This document shows, in pieces, positions 34,816 to 40,603 of a stretch of DNA of 64,000 bases; position 1 is the first letter of the stretch; every line of letters begins with the position of its first letter. The stretch is taken from assembly GCA_910579125.1 (NCBI GenBank), contig CAJTTH010000006.1, positions 22,909 through 86,908 on the forward strand, given 5' to 3'. The notes below the pieces were generated by a model that was not told the origin of the DNA, did no database searches, and saw only the letters and a program-made list of their open reading frames with translations. Both the position numbers and the translations under genes were made by a program. This stretch comes from an uncultured Oscillospiraceae bacterium. Lineage in GTDB: Bacteria > Bacillota > Clostridia > Oscillospirales > Ruminococcaceae.

Positions 34816-35057
34816 AAAAACAAAACCCCGAAAATGGTTTGTTTTTGTCCGTTTTGGAAATAACGGACAAAGGGAGACCGTTTCCGATCTCCCCTGCTTT
34901 TCAATACAGTACCGCCTTGCCGTAAGATGCAATATAAAACCCGCTTCTGGCAGGGTGGGTAAGATCGCCCGACGTTTTCACGCTCCCGCCAACCGTAAGC
35001 CGAGACTTACGAGAGGTCTGCAATCCGCCGCCGGAGCCGAAATCCCGTTTACAATGT
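34816..35057 (-). ncRNA. Unidentified structured noncoding RNA (6S-like size)
   Basis: A consensus TATAAT (35068-35063, minus strand) with a weak -35 starts a segment of about 240 bases with several stems: CGTAAG/CTTACG, GCTCC/GGAGC around it, GGGAGA/TCTCCC at 34872-34893, TTGTCCGTT/AACGGACAA at 34845-34870, and an AAAACAAACC/GGGGTTTTGTTTT hairpin with a T-run at 34816-34846. There is no open frame. The downstream gltD-like gene has its own promoter, so this is a separate transcript. Size and terminal stems recall 6S RNA, but I cannot confirm that. Confidence 0.5.
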
Positions 35058-35132
35058 GTTGGATTATAGTAGCACACATTCGCGAGTAAGGCAGTAGTAT
35101 AAACAACATTATTCTTTCCGAAGCCACTGAAA

Positions 35133-35468
35133 TTATTCGTTTACGCCATCAAACTTCTCCAAATCTTCGATATCCAACTCGGGAAGCTCCGCGAAACGCT
35201 GTAGGAACATCTCGCCCGCCGCGTTGTATTCCGCGTCGTCGTCCACGGTCGCGAGCATCGGCTCTCCGTCCGTTATGATCTCCTTAAGTACGACAAATTC
35301 CGACGCGCCCTCTTCTTCGTCGTAGTCGGCGGGGATAAGCGCGTAATATACTGCGCCGTTCAGCTCCGCGCGGTCTACAAACTCAAACCGCGTTATGTTT
35401 CCTTCCTCGTCCTCAAGCTCGATAATTCCTTCGTCCTCGTCGAGGAAAGCCTCTTCATTTGCAGCCAT
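35133..35468 (-). CDS. DUF1292-family acidic protein
   Basis: A 111-residue, strongly acidic soluble protein. The pattern IIELEDEEGNITRFEFVDRAELNGAVYYALIP is typical of DUF1292 proteins of Firmicutes, often encoded near yrrL/yrzL and alaS. No function is established. It has its own consensus promoter. No neighbours from the usual cluster are present here. Confidence 0.88.
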   Translation of the reverse strand: MAANEEAFLDEDEGIIELEDEEGNITRFEFVDRAELNGAVYYALIPADYDEEEGASEFVVLKEIITDGEPMLATVDDDAEYNAAGEMFLQRFAELPELDIEDLEKFDGVNE

Positions 35469-35527
35469 ATCCCGCCGCCTTTCTTTGCGTGAGATTTTCT
35501 TTTAAAAAGAACCACGCTTGTGCTTAT

Positions 35528-35556
35528 ATTTTACACTAACGGCGAGCTGTTGTCAA
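35528..35556 (-). promoter_or_regulatory. Promoter of the DUF1292 gene
   Basis: Minus-strand TTGACA (35556-35551) and TAAAAT (35533-35528), 17-base spacer. Confidence 0.82.
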
Positions 35557-35653
35557 GAGGAAATTTCGGGAAACGCGCGTTTTTCACGTTATTTACATAA
35601 TAATCATTACTTTCAACAAAACAAATAATAAAAATATATACAAAACGCCTATG

Positions 35654-35671
35654 AGAAATTTAAAAATTTCT
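35654..35671. promoter_or_regulatory. Perfect palindrome abutting the micro-ORF promoter, candidate operator
   Basis: AGAAATTT and AAATTTCT, 8-bp arms with a 2-base centre, end one base before the -35 hexamer at 35673. The placement suits a repressor or activator site. Confidence 0.5.
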
Positions 35672-35672
35672 A

Positions 35673-35701
35673 TTGACTTTTAACAAAAAATGTGGTATTA
35701 T
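35673..35701 (+). promoter_or_regulatory. Promoter of the micro-ORF transcript
   Basis: TTGACT (35673-35678) and TATTAT (35696-35701) with a 17-base spacer. Start predicted near 35708. Confidence 0.82.
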
Positions 35702-35787
35702 TATATCAAGGAAAGAGAGAACCCGAAGACAAGCCGAGAGGTCGGTACGGGGGTCTTCTCTAAATACACCGAAAGGAGTTCAGTCCA

Positions 35788-35799
35788 ATGGAAAGCTGA
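35788..35799 (+). CDS. Micro-ORF 1 (MES)
   Basis: ATG GAA AGC TGA behind AAAGGAG with a 9-base spacer. The ribosome site is as good as that of any normal gene here. A three-residue product is unlikely to be functional as a peptide; initiation itself may be what matters. Confidence 0.35.
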   Translation: MES

Positions 35800-35862
35800 G
35801 TTTAAGGCAGTAAGGTGAAGGCTTGGTAGAGTCTAGCCGCTACTTTGAAAGGAGTTACTCCA

Positions 35863-35871
35863 ATGGCTTGA
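35863..35871 (+). CDS. Micro-ORF 2 (MA), overlapping a 22-codon frame
   Basis: ATG GCT TGA behind GAAAGGAG. GGAGT and ACTCC can form a tight stem over the ribosome site. The TGA overlaps a new ATG (TGATG) at 35871. Confidence 0.35.
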   Translation: MA

Positions 35872-35939
35872 TGAACTTGCAGAGGGAAAAAATTTCAGCT
35901 TTAAGCAGAAAGGAAGCGAGTCCGATGGAAACAATTGAA
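35871..35939 (+). CDS. Micro-ORF 2b, 22 residues, coupled by TGATG
   Basis: It begins at the ATG overlapping the stop of micro-ORF 2 and runs MNLQREKNFSFKQKG..., ending at 35939. It reads through the ribosome site and start of micro-ORF 3 in another frame, so translation of one could affect the other. No similarity recognised. Confidence 0.25.
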
Positions 35940-35984
35940 AAACCTTTTGATCTGTCTGCGGAGTCGCAACCCGCCGACCGCTGA
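35925..35984 (+). CDS. Micro-ORF 3, 19 residues
   Basis: METIEKPFDLSAESQPADR, behind GAAAGGAAG with the shared GAGTCCG spacer. The longest frame starting from a repeat unit; acidic, no signal or membrane segment. Its stop is part of TGAGG, the ribosome site of the next frame. Confidence 0.4.
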   Translation: METIEKPFDLSAESQPADR

Positions 35985-35994
35985 GGTTAAATAT

Positions 35995-36018
35995 ATGGCG
36001 AAGATTTGCGCGGGATAA
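35995..36018 (+). CDS. Micro-ORF 4, 7 residues (MAKICAG)
   Basis: The ATG at 35995 follows TGAGGT with a 7-base gap. It lacks the TCCRATG spacer of the repeat units. It shares KIC with the later MSDKICSTVKF frame, which may be chance. Confidence 0.3.
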   Translation: MAKICAG

Positions 36019-36156
36019 TCTCCCGAAAACGCAAAAACCGCCGCGACAACGGTGTTTTACCGAATTACAAACCGCAGAGGTTTCAGGCAGTCCGCAGATA
36101 TTTTCAACCGCGTTAAGCGTTTACATAGATAAGCCGAATTGAAAGTGGTGATTGCG

Positions 36157-36192
36157 ATGTGCGCTTTAATCGAATGGGACGGAAAATATTAG
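36157..36192 (+). CDS. Micro-ORF 5, 11 residues (MCALIEWDGKY)
   Basis: The ATG at 36157 follows AAAGTGGTGATTGCG, a weaker ribosome site than the repeat units. Ends TAG at 36190-36192. Confidence 0.3.
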   Translation: MCALIEWDGKY

Positions 36193-36223
36193 CTCGCGGA
36201 GCTTAACGAAAGGAATGAGTCCG

Positions 36224-36259
36224 ATGTCCGATAAAATTTGCTCAACAGTCAAATTTTAA
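36224..36259 (+). CDS. Micro-ORF 6, 11 residues (MSDKICSTVKF)
   Basis: A repeat unit: GAAAGGAATGAGTCCG directly before the ATG. Ends TAA, and the last A/T bases run into TAAGGAG of the next unit. Confidence 0.38.
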   Translation: MSDKICSTVKF

Positions 36260-36275
36260 TAAGGAGTACGGTCCG

Positions 36276-36281
36276 ATGTAA
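36276..36281 (+). CDS. Start-stop element (ATG TAA)
   Basis: TAAGGAG and the shared GGTCCG spacer precede an ATG followed at once by TAA. Such minimal start-stop elements cannot make a peptide bond product and are known elsewhere to hold ribosomes. It is the last unit before the terminator. Confidence 0.4.
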   Translation: M

Positions 36282-36306
36282 TATCAAATTTAACAATTGA
36301 ATATTC

Positions 36307-36333
36307 CGAGCCCCTGTGAGAAACGGGGGCTCG
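36307..36333 (+). terminator. Terminator of the micro-ORF transcript
   Basis: An 8-bp stem, CGAGCCCC/GGGGCTCG, with an 11-base interval and TTTGTTT after it. Confidence 0.88.
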
Positions 36334-36350
36334 TTTGTTTACGCCACGAT

Positions 36351-36398
36351 AACGGATAAGCGAAGAGCCGCTAAGCCCTCCGCTCTTTTTTATCCGTT
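36351..36398. repeat. Long inverted repeat at the end of the AraC-GGDEF gene
   Basis: AACGGATAA (36351-36359) pairs with TTATCCGTT (36390-36398), and AAGAGC/GCTCTT pairs inside. The right arm contains the stop codon of the minus-strand gene. Probably a shared 3' processing or stop structure. Confidence 0.6.
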
Positions 36399-37229
36399 GA
36401 AGAAAATTACCGTGCCCGCGTTTCGGGTCTCGTTGATCGCGTTCTGCATACGGTCGAACAATTCGGCGAAACGCATACTGTGAATGCTCGCGGAGAGCCT
36501 TATCGCCCCTACGCGCATTGTAAGCGGAATACCTCTGCCGTTAATATCGACGGGCTGCCCGTTCAGGTCGATCACCTTTCGGGCGGTCTGCTCGGCGGCG
36601 GTCTTGTCGTCCGTTCCCGTTACCACGGCGAACTCGTCGCCGCCTATACGAAACGCCGCCATTGTGTCGCCCGCCGCCGCGTCTACGCGGTGGAATGCCT
36701 CGCGAATGACCACGTCGCCCGCGTCTCTGCCGATGTTTTTATTGACCTCCGCGAAATGCACGATGTCAAAGCAAAGCACCCAATTGTCGCGCTCCGTCGG
36801 TCTGAGCTCATTGTAAAGCTCGGTAATATCTACCCGTCTGCCCATATAAATTCCTCCTTTAAACGTGCTTTCGTCGGGGATTATCCGCGGAAATATCCCC
36901 GTAGAATGCCATTCCGTTCTGAATTTTGATGGAGAAACGCCCCACAGCTTGCGAAAAGCTCTTGTGAAAACCTCGGGGGAATTGTAGCAGTATTTCATTG
37001 CGATCTCGGTCAGCGTCATATCGGTATGCGCGATATCCTCCGCGCTTCTCGTAAGCCGACGTTTGGCGATGTATTCCTTGAGGCTCGTATGCGTGCAGTA
37101 ACGCCACACCTTTTGCAGCGCCGACAGCGAACAAAAGCACGCCGCAGCCACGTTCTCCTGCGTTATGCCGCTGCACAGATTGTCCTCGATGTAGTTCACC
37201 GCGTCCGCGAAAATACAGAAATTCTTCAT
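36390..37229 (-). CDS. AraC-type DNA-binding domain fused to a GGDEF domain
   Basis: A 279-residue protein. Residues 1-105 are an AraC-type double helix-turn-helix (ENVAAACFCSLSALQKVWRYCTHTSLKEYIAKRRL, then MTLTEIAMKYCYNSPEVFTRAFRKLWGVSPSKFR). Residues about 130-279 form a GGDEF domain with the catalytic signature RIGGDEFAVV intact and substrate-side residues FDIVHFAEVNKNIG. It should bind DNA and may make cyclic di-GMP. No input domain is present between the two. This order is unusual; GGDEF domains normally follow sensors or receivers. Confidence 0.85.
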   Translation of the reverse strand: MKNFCIFADAVNYIEDNLCSGITQENVAAACFCSLSALQKVWRYCTHTSLKEYIAKRRLTRSAEDIAHTDMTLTEIAMKYCYNSPEVFTRAFRKLWGVSPSKFRTEWHSTGIFPRIIPDESTFKGGIYMGRRVDITELYNELRPTERDNWVLCFDIVHFAEVNKNIGRDAGDVVIREAFHRVDAAAGDTMAAFRIGGDEFAVVTGTDDKTAAEQTARKVIDLNGQPVDINGRGIPLTMRVGAIRLSASIHSMRFAELFDRMQNAINETRNAGTVIFFNG

Positions 37230-37328
37230 TGCTCCACCTCCGTTACAGACAGCGCTTATCTGTGATTATATTGTAGCATACTTTTTCTTTGTTGTCTTGA
37301 TTTTTTGAGCATATTTTCGCACAAAAAG

Positions 37329-37347
37329 CTCCCCGTTTTTCGGGGAG
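37329..37347 (-). terminator. Terminator of rnpB
   Basis: CTCCCCG/CGGGGAG with a 5-base loop and a CTTTTTG tail on the minus strand. Confidence 0.85.
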
Positions 37348-37361
37348 TTTTCGTTTTAATG

Positions 37362-37720
37362 AAGTGACTTTATCGATAAGCCGAGTTCTGTCGTGTATGA
37401 TCATCTATCTAGCCCCGCCGTCACCGACGGGATCAAGCCACCTTTCAACGGGGCGCGCCGAGCAGACGCGTTACTCCCCGCACCAATCGGTGTTGCATCG
37501 GATAGGGTTTACATGGCAGTACGCTCTCGCGCACTCCGGTGAGCTCTTACCTCGCCTTTCCATCCTTACCGTTTTCCCTTTTCAAGGGTTGCGGCGGTAT
37601 ATCTCTGTTGCACTTGCCCTAAGGTCGCCCTCGGCTGACGTTATCAGCTACCCCGCTCTGTGATGCTCGGACTTTCCTCATTGCGCTCTCACGCACCGCG
37701 ATCATATAATAAAGTCACTG
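37362..37720 (-). ncRNA. rnpB: RNase P RNA, bacterial class A
   Basis: The minus strand shows the universal GAGGAAAGTCCGAGCATC near the 5' end and ACAGAACTCGGCTTATCG near the 3' end. The ends pair through AGTGACTTTAT/ATAAAGTCACTT. The RNA is the catalytic subunit that trims tRNA 5' leaders. Promoter and terminator are both present. Confidence 0.97.
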
Positions 37721-37724
37721 TTAG

Positions 37725-37753
37725 ATTATAGCATATTTTTGCGGAATTGTCAA
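37725..37753 (-). promoter_or_regulatory. Promoter of rnpB
   Basis: Minus-strand TTGACA (37753-37748) and TATAAT (37730-37725), both perfect, 17-base spacer. Confidence 0.92.
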
Positions 37754-37820
37754 GAGCGCAAAATTGCAGTTTTTTGCAGTACTTCCCGTGTTATTATAAA
37801 TTCGGAAAGGAGGAATGCTT

Positions 37821-38087
37821 ATGAAGGACTACGGAACCGTTCGTTCAACCGTGCGCCCCGAGGCGGTCAAGGTCGATGAGTACAGCGTCTGGAAGTGTTC
37901 GGATATACGTGAGGTTTCCGAGAATGTCGGCGAGGAAAATGAGTTTGTCGGCTGGGAATATGAAATGGTGCGGTACGATAAAAACGAATTCATCAGAATG
38001 CAGATATCCGAGAGCGCGGAGCTTTCGGAACAGATAACCAACACGCAGCTTGCCTTGTGCGAGCTTTGCGAAGATATGGAGGTATAA
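37821..38087 (+). CDS. Phage-type small protein before the lysis genes
   Basis: An 88-residue acidic protein (many Glu, EYSVWKCSDIREVSENVGEE, then a helical ISESAELSEQITNTQLALCELCEDMEV). I use the ATG at 37821, 7-8 bases after AAAGGAGG, over the ATG at 37815 that nearly touches it. Proteins of this kind precede the CD1375/holin/amidase genes at the end of clostridial prophages. It is the first gene of the cassette. No function assigned. Confidence 0.65.
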   Translation: MKDYGTVRSTVRPEAVKVDEYSVWKCSDIREVSENVGEENEFVGWEYEMVRYDKNEFIRMQISESAELSEQITNTQLALCELCEDMEV

Positions 38088-38088
38088 T

Positions 38089-38196
38089 ATGGTAAAGGTT
38101 TACGTTAAGCTGATACGCCAAGGGCTGAAAACCCTTGACAGCGTTCCGCCGAAATGGCGCGATAAGGTCGCCCGTGAATTGGAAGCGGGTGATTGA
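38089..38196 (+). CDS. CD1375-family phage protein
   Basis: A 35-residue protein (MVKVYVKLIRQGLKTL..., then VPPKWRDKVARELEAGD). The pattern of a hydrophobic start, GLKTLDSVP and KWRDKV is that of the CD1375 family, tiny proteins of clostridial phage tail/lysis regions. It begins one base after the previous stop and ends 2 bases before the next ATG. Confidence 0.75.
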   Translation: MVKVYVKLIRQGLKTLDSVPPKWRDKVARELEAGD

Positions 38197-38198
38197 AT

Positions 38199-38426
38199 AT
38201 GGACGTTACGGCAATTATAGTCGCCGTTCTTTCGCTTATGGGAACGCTCGGCGGATCGCTGGGCGGTATCGTTGTAAGCAGCAAGCTGACGGCATATCGG
38301 ATACAACAGCTCGAGGAAAAGGTTGCCGAGCACAACAATTTTGCGCGGCGTATGCCCGTTATCGAAGAGCGCATCGAGCAGATGGAAAAGCGTTTTAACA
38401 GAATGGAGGAACACAATGAAAATTGA
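38199..38426 (+). CDS. XhlA-like phage hemolysin/holin-associated protein
   Basis: A 75-residue protein with an N-terminal hydrophobic helix (VTAIIVAVLSLMGTLGGSLGGIVV) and a long amphipathic coiled coil (RIQQLEEKVAEHNNFARRMPVIEERIEQMEKRF). Here the membrane helix is at the N-terminus with the coil after it, whereas XhlA has the reverse order, so the name is by role and context. It overlaps the holin start by 11 bases. Confidence 0.6.
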   Translation: MDVTAIIVAVLSLMGTLGGSLGGIVVSSKLTAYRIQQLEEKVAEHNNFARRMPVIEERIEQMEKRFNRMEEHNEN

Positions 38427-38625
38427 CTGGCAGAGAAAATTGTCGAGCCGCAAGCTGTGGGTGAGCGTCGCGGGATTTATCGCGGGAGTTATCGTTCTCG
38501 CAAACGGCTCGCAGGAGACCGCCGATAAAATTTCTGGAGCGATACTCTCGGGAGCGGCGGTCGTCGGCTACGTCCTCGGAGAGGGCTTGGCGGACAGCAA
38601 TCAAAAGGAGGACGAGGACAGATGA
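38416..38625 (+). CDS. Small phage holin
   Basis: A 69-residue membrane protein: short basic start (MKIDWQRKLSSRKLW), two hydrophobic segments (VSVAGFIAGVIVLA and ISGAILSGAAVVGYVLG) and a charged tail (SNQKEDEDR). This is the layout of small clostridial phage holins. Ribosome site GGAGGA. It overlaps the amidase start by 4 bases. Confidence 0.8.
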   Translation: MKIDWQRKLSSRKLWVSVAGFIAGVIVLANGSQETADKISGAILSGAAVVGYVLGEGLADSNQKEDEDR

Positions 38626-39344
38626 GTATGACATTCAGCGCAATAGCGGCTTTTTCGGACTGCTTTAAGCAGAACCGCAAAATGCCCAACGGCTTCCCCG
38701 AAGGCATAATCGTTCACTCCACGGGCGCGGATAATCCTACGCTAAAGCGTTACGTCAACGCGCCCGACATTTGCGGAGTAAATCCCAATAAAAACTATTT
38801 CGGCGGCGAAAACTCAAACGACGTAACCCCTCACGGCGTTGTCGGAAAGGATAAGGACGGAGCGGTCAGGGCGGCGCAGATCCTCCCCTACGATATATGC
38901 TGCTGGGGCTGCGGAACGGGAAAAAACGGTTCGTACAACTACAAGCCCGCGTACATTCAGTTTGAGATCGCCGAGGATTCGCTGAACGACAGGACGTACT
39001 TCGAACAGGCGTTTGAGCTTATGGCAAAGGTGTGCGCGGAGCTTATGGAGCAATTCCCGACCATAAAGCTCGAGAACGTAATCTCCCACAAGGAGGCGTG
39101 CGCGCGCGGCTACGCGAGCAATCACGGCGATCCTGAGAACTGGCTCTCGAAATTCGGCAGGGATATGAACTGGTTCCGTGACAAGGTCAAGGGCTACATA
39201 AATAAGCCCAACGCCGCGCCTGTGCCCGACGATACGCTCTACCGCGTGCAGATAGGCGCGTTCAGAAGCAGACAGAACGCCGAGAATTATCTCAAGGAAG
39301 CAAAGGCAAAGGGCTTTGACGGATTTATCGTCAAGGCAAGTTAA
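38622..39344 (+). CDS. N-acetylmuramoyl-L-alanine amidase with SPOR domain (endolysin)
   Basis: A 240-residue peptidoglycan hydrolase. The amidase_2 zinc site is suggested by H32 (IIVHSTGADNP), the mid-domain HGVVGKDKDG segment, FEIAEDS and VISHKEACARG. A C-terminal SPOR repeat (about 200-240, YRVQIGAFRSRQNAENYLKEAKAKGFDGFIVKAS) binds denuded glycan strands. There is no signal peptide, so release depends on the holin just upstream. Last gene of the isolated lysis cassette. Confidence 0.9.
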   Translation: MSMTFSAIAAFSDCFKQNRKMPNGFPEGIIVHSTGADNPTLKRYVNAPDICGVNPNKNYFGGENSNDVTPHGVVGKDKDGAVRAAQILPYDICCWGCGTGKNGSYNYKPAYIQFEIAEDSLNDRTYFEQAFELMAKVCAELMEQFPTIKLENVISHKEACARGYASNHGDPENWLSKFGRDMNWFRDKVKGYINKPNAAPVPDDTLYRVQIGAFRSRQNAENYLKEAKAKGFDGFIVKAS

Positions 39345-39350
39345 CACAAA

Positions 39351-39380
39351 AACAGCCCTTGATCGCGGTCAAGGGCTGTT
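39351..39380 (+). terminator. Hairpin after the lysis cassette
   Basis: A perfect 12-bp stem, AACAGCCCTTGA/TCAAGGGCTGTT, with a 6-base loop, 6 bases after the amidase stop. It has no T-run and may act with the hairpin that follows. Confidence 0.65.
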
Positions 39381-39394
39381 GAGCATAAAAAATC

Positions 39395-39417
39395 CCCGGG
39401 ACGAGGGGCGTCCCGGG
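39395..39417 (-). terminator. Terminator of the glycogen operon
   Basis: CCCGGGAC/GTCCCGGG with a T-run on the minus strand (TTTTTTATGC), 43 bases after the glgD stop. Confidence 0.8.
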
Positions 39418-39459
39418 AAAACACAAAAAGGAGGTAAAATGAAAAACATTGAAATTGTC

Positions 39460-40584
39460 TTAAACTACGCCGCCCTTGTTGATGTAAACGGGGAAGTCGG
39501 CGGAACCTGTGATCGTGCGGTTTTTCGTGATAGTAACGTCCTTGTCCGCGATTGCGTTGATGAACGTTGCTTTCTCCTCAATAACCGCGCCCTGCATTAC
39601 GATACTGTCCTTGATAACCGCGCCCTTGCCTACCTTAACGCCGCGGAACAGAACGGAGTTCTCGACAATGCCGTCGATAATGCAGCCATCCGCGATAAGC
39701 GAGGACTTGACGGAGCAGTCAATGCCGTACTTCGCGGGAGCGACGTCGCGCACCTTGGTGTAGATCGGCGTATCAAGCGAGAATACCTCTCGCGATATTT
39801 CGCGGTTCTTCATATCCATAGTCGCCTTGTAGTAGGTCTTCATCGAGTCGATTATCTCGAAATACTTGTCGTACTTGTAGCCCATTATCTTGAAATCGTG
39901 CAGCTTATGCTGGAGGATATCCGTTTCAAAGCTGTACAAGCTGCGGCATTCGCTCTCGCGGATAAGACCGTCGAGGAACGCTCTGCGCATCACGTAAACG
40001 TTCAGCGCGACGTTCATTTCGCCACTGATAGCGGGTCTTGCCAACACGTCGTAAACAACGTTGTTCTCGTTGACGCAGAGAACGGTCTGTGTGAGCGCTC
40101 TCTCAACGGAGTAAACTCCGCTGCCGTAAACGCAGGTGATATCCGCGCCATTCTTCTCGTGGAAGTCAACAATAGGGCGCAAATCCATATTCGCGATAAC
40201 GTTGCTGTCTGCCATAACGACGTATTCCGCGTTGCTCTCGCGGATAAACTCCGCCGAGCCCGCAAGCGCCTCAAGTCTGCCGCGGTAAATGCCCGTACCC
40301 TCTCTTCCGTAGGGCGGGAGAATATGCAGACCGCCCGTCTTTCTCGCAAGATCCCACTCCGAGCCCATGCCGAGGTGGTTCATCAGAGAATAGTAATTCT
40401 GTTTGGTGATAATGCCGACCTGTGTAATGCCCGAGTTTACCATACCCGACAGCGGAAAATCCACCAGACGGTATTTGCTTCCGAACGGAACGCTTGCCAT
40501 CGCTCTCGCCTTGGTCAATTCGGGAAGGGTTTGTTCATGCATATTAGCAAAAATCAAGCCCAGAACTTTAGCCATACTTGCCAT
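39460..40584 (-). CDS. glgD: Glucose-1-phosphate adenylyltransferase, GlgD subunit
   Basis: A 374-residue non-catalytic or regulatory partner of GlgC in Firmicutes. It has the nucleotidyltransferase fold but lacks the canonical GGxGxRL pyrophosphorylase loop at the N-terminus (it starts MASMAKVLGLIFANMHEQTL). The C-terminal left-handed beta-helix shows hexapeptide repeats (ADGCIIDGIVENSVLFRGVKVGKGAVI). It follows glgC by 19 bases and is the last gene of the operon. Ends at the operon terminator. Confidence 0.94.
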   Translation of the reverse strand: MASMAKVLGLIFANMHEQTLPELTKARAMASVPFGSKYRLVDFPLSGMVNSGITQVGIITKQNYYSLMNHLGMGSEWDLARKTGGLHILPPYGREGTGIYRGRLEALAGSAEFIRESNAEYVVMADSNVIANMDLRPIVDFHEKNGADITCVYGSGVYSVERALTQTVLCVNENNVVYDVLARPAISGEMNVALNVYVMRRAFLDGLIRESECRSLYSFETDILQHKLHDFKIMGYKYDKYFEIIDSMKTYYKATMDMKNREISREVFSLDTPIYTKVRDVAPAKYGIDCSVKSSLIADGCIIDGIVENSVLFRGVKVGKGAVIKDSIVMQGAVIEEKATFINAIADKDVTITKNRTITGSADFPVYINKGGVV

Positions 40585-40603
40585 ATCAAACGATCCTCCT
40601 ATA

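Larger units (their letters stand above)
35708..36345 (+). ncRNA. Free-standing transcript carrying an array of Shine-Dalgarno/micro-ORF units
   Basis: A transcript of about 640 bases is bounded by its own promoter and a strong terminator, with no gene of normal size. The 5' end folds into a hairpin (GAAGAC/GTCTTC with CCGA/TCGG inside, 35722-35761). Five units share AAAGGA or AAGGAG, then 7-9 bases ending TCC, then A/G and ATG: starts at 35788, 35863, 35925, 36224 and 36276. Each opens a tiny frame of 3, 2, 19, 11 and 1 codons. Further small frames start at 35871, 35995 and 36157. In each unit GGA can pair with TCC, so the ribosome site may be partly closed. I know no family like this. It may be a regulatory RNA, a multi-peptide messenger or a decaying locus. 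Confidence 0.6.

Noticed and set aside
35708..36345. CRISPR array as an explanation for the repeated units
   Set aside because: The repeated motif is about 18 bases, spacing is irregular (about 50 to 300 bases), each unit is a ribosome site plus ATG, and no cas gene is present.
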